A DNA stretch of 64,000 bases from Rhodospirillaceae bacterium (lineage in GTDB: Bacteria > Pseudomonadota > Alphaproteobacteria > Rhodospirillales > Rhodospirillaceae), in the NCBI GenBank assembly GCA_040219235.1, contig JAVJSV010000021.1:124001-188000 (forward strand), written 5' to 3'. The notes beneath the pieces were generated by a model. It saw nothing but the letters and a program-made list of their open reading frames with translations, did no database searches and was not told the origin of the DNA. Shown piece by piece: positions 62,716-64,000 of this stretch; within the stretch, counting starts at the first letter, position 1; every line of letters begins with the position of its first letter. The position numbers and the translations under genes were made by a program.

Positions 62716-64000
62716 GTCGTAGTGTCTGGATTGAGAGACTTGAGGGCGGCTAAGGCGCGGGCTCTGGCGGCAGAGTGATCAACGATGGGACGAGGATAGG
62801 TCGTTCCCAAGTCGATGTTGGCGTTCAGCAGTTCAACGGGTGTGGCCTCCCAGGGTTCGTGAATCACGGCGTTGGGTAACGCGGCAATCTCCGGCACCCA
62901 CTGTCTGACATAATCCCCATCTTCATCAAATTTCTGACCTTGCGTCATCGGATTGAAAATCCGGAAATAGGGCGCGGCATCCGCACCGCATCCGGCCACC
63001 CACTGCCAGTTGGCGGTGTTGCTGGCCAGGTCTGCATCCACCAGGGTGTCCCAAAACCAGGTTTCACCCGCGCGCCAATGCAGAAGTAGGTGTTTCACCA
63101 GAAACGACGCTACAATCATCCGCACCCGATTGTGCATGGTGCCTGTCGTCCAGAGTTCACGCATACCCGCATCGACGATGGGGTAGCCTGTCTGCCCACG
63201 CTGCCAGGCGTCCAAATAACTGTCGTTGGTTTGCCAGGGAAACCGTTTGAACTTTTCCTGGAGCGGAGTCGTCGGCATTTCCGGGTTGTAGTACAGCAGA
63301 TGATAACCAAACTCGCGCCACACGATCTCTTTCAAAAACGTCTCTGTGCCGCTGTTCGGTTCTCGCTGTGCGGTGGTTTGCCAAATTTGACGTGGACTGA
63401 TTTCACCAAAATGCAAATGCGGTGATAGACGAGACGTGGCCGGCTTGGCCGGAAAATCCCGGTCCGTTTTATAGGCATCAACAACCGTATCCAGAAACTG
63501 ATCTAAGAGTTCGGTCGCACCCACTTCGCCAGGGGTCCAGGTCTTTCGTAATCCACCTGCCCAATCCGGTTTGGTGGGCAGAAGCGCCCAATCCGCCAGT
63601 GCGTCGCCATTAATTTTATCTTTGTAACTTACAACAGAAGACGGCGCAGCGCGCGGTGGTGATGGCTCTCCTTGGGCCAGCACCATACGATAGAACGGTG
63701 TAAACACCCGGTAGGGTTTATCTTGCTTGGTGCTAATCTCCCACGGTTCATAGAGCAAACTGCCATTGAAACTCTCAACCGTGACACCTTTATCCTGCAG
63801 AGACGGCTTAATGGTTTTATCGCGATCAATCACACCGGGTTCATAGCAGCGGTTCCAATACACCGCGCCGGCTTCACTTTCCTTGATGATGCCTTTGAGA
63901 ACCTCATGGGCCGCTCCGCGTCTGAGGGTCAGCGTTAAGCCCAAGGTTTCCAGACATTCGGTTAGGGCCGTCAGAGAATGATGCAGCCACCACAACGAGG
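62712..64000 (-). CDS. phrB: Deoxyribodipyrimidine photolyase, 5' end outside the window
   Basis: About 429 codons are visible; the frame is open to the right edge, and the N-terminal ~45 residues are missing (visible start ...LWWLHHSLTAL). The antenna-binding alpha/beta domain is followed by the FAD-binding helical domain with TSRLSPHLHFGEISPRQIW, WREFGYHLLYY, a GYPIVDAGMREL segment, MHNRVRMIVASFLVKHLL, and DADLASNTANWQWVAGCGADAAPYFRIFNP. The enzyme splits cyclobutane pyrimidine dimers using light. The conserved motifs suggest an active class I CPD photolyase. Confidence 0.95.
   Translation of the reverse strand, partial: SLWWLHHSLTALTECLETLGLTLTLRRGAAHEVLKGIIKESEAGAVYWNRCYEPGVIDRDKTIKPSLQDKGVTVESFNGSLLYEPWEISTKQDKPYRVFTPFYRMVLAQGEPSPPRAAPSSVVSYKDKINGDALADWALLPTKPDWAGGLRKTWTPGEVGATELLDQFLDTVVDAYKTDRDFPAKPATSRLSPHLHFGEISPRQIWQTTAQREPNSGTETFLKEIVWREFGYHLLYYNPEMPTTPLQEKFKRFPWQTNDSYLDAWQRGQTGYPIVDAGMRELWTTGTMHNRVRMIVASFLVKHLLLHWRAGETWFWDTLVDADLASNTANWQWVAGCGADAAPYFRIFNPMTQGQKFDEDGDYVRQWVPEIAALPNAVIHEPWEATPVELLNANIDLGTTYPRPIVDHSAARARALAALKSLNPDTTT

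Overview
The window looks like chromosomal DNA of an alphaproteobacterium. The supporting signs are a split cobalamin-dependent methionine synthase, glycyl-tRNA synthetase as separate alpha and beta genes, the gene order polyprenyl synthase / DUF2007 / tRNA1(Val) methyltransferase / S49 peptidase / glyQ / glyS / ppdK, a DUF1499 and a DUF6356 gene, and TonB receptors of the type abundant in marine and oligotrophic members of the class. The family cannot be fixed by eye. I see no transposase, integrase, phage structural gene or CRISPR array.

0-16 kb is accessory in character. It starts with the end of an nhaC-type antiporter, then a tightly overlapping nitrilase-fold / SDR / ZIP-type transporter operon, in which both enzyme folds have lost catalytic residues. 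A short MgtE-type transporter and two overlapping IclR regulators follow on the minus strand. A transport/metabolism block comes next: TonB receptor, small helical protein, Tat-exported methyltransferase, second TonB receptor, periplasmic PQQ dehydrogenase, and a second methyltransferase related to the first. The intergenic regions here carry several perfect palindromes and short repeats.

16-28 kb is housekeeping: tRNA-Pro, ispB, DUF2007, trmN-like, S49 peptidase, glyQ, glyS, pyruvate phosphate dikinase and ygfZ. The dikinase carries an extra N-terminal helix-turn-helix domain of the Cro/YdaS kind. It sits directly behind a cluster of palindromic TTAC-type sites that look like operators, so it may be a self-regulating enzyme. 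I regard this as the most interesting feature in the window.

27.7-33 kb is a surface-polysaccharide block (GT4, GT9, GT4, asparagine synthase). 33-44 kb is mixed lipid and exported metabolism: a large secreted alpha/beta hydrolase, a GST, a potassium channel, a fused enoyl-CoA hydratase / 3-hydroxyacyl-CoA dehydrogenase, a thiolase, and a small divergent locus. That locus holds two exported NAD(P)-binding Rossmann proteins and a CpeT-like protein; a third exported protein of this kind lies at 26 kb.

44-64 kb contains tRNA-Asp, a VanZ-like protein, a soluble PAS histidine kinase, split metH, DUF1499, an AhpD-like protein, succinate-semialdehyde dehydrogenase, an acidic protein with a 22-residue repeat and one EF-hand loop, an Atm1-type ABC exporter with a paralogue of the 8.4 kb small protein behind it, and an Lrp regulator. 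It ends with an S24 (LexA/CI-like) repressor that shares an operator-like palindrome with a neighbouring small-gene locus, a 1002-residue membrane-anchored coiled-coil protein, and a DNA photolyase cut by the window edge.
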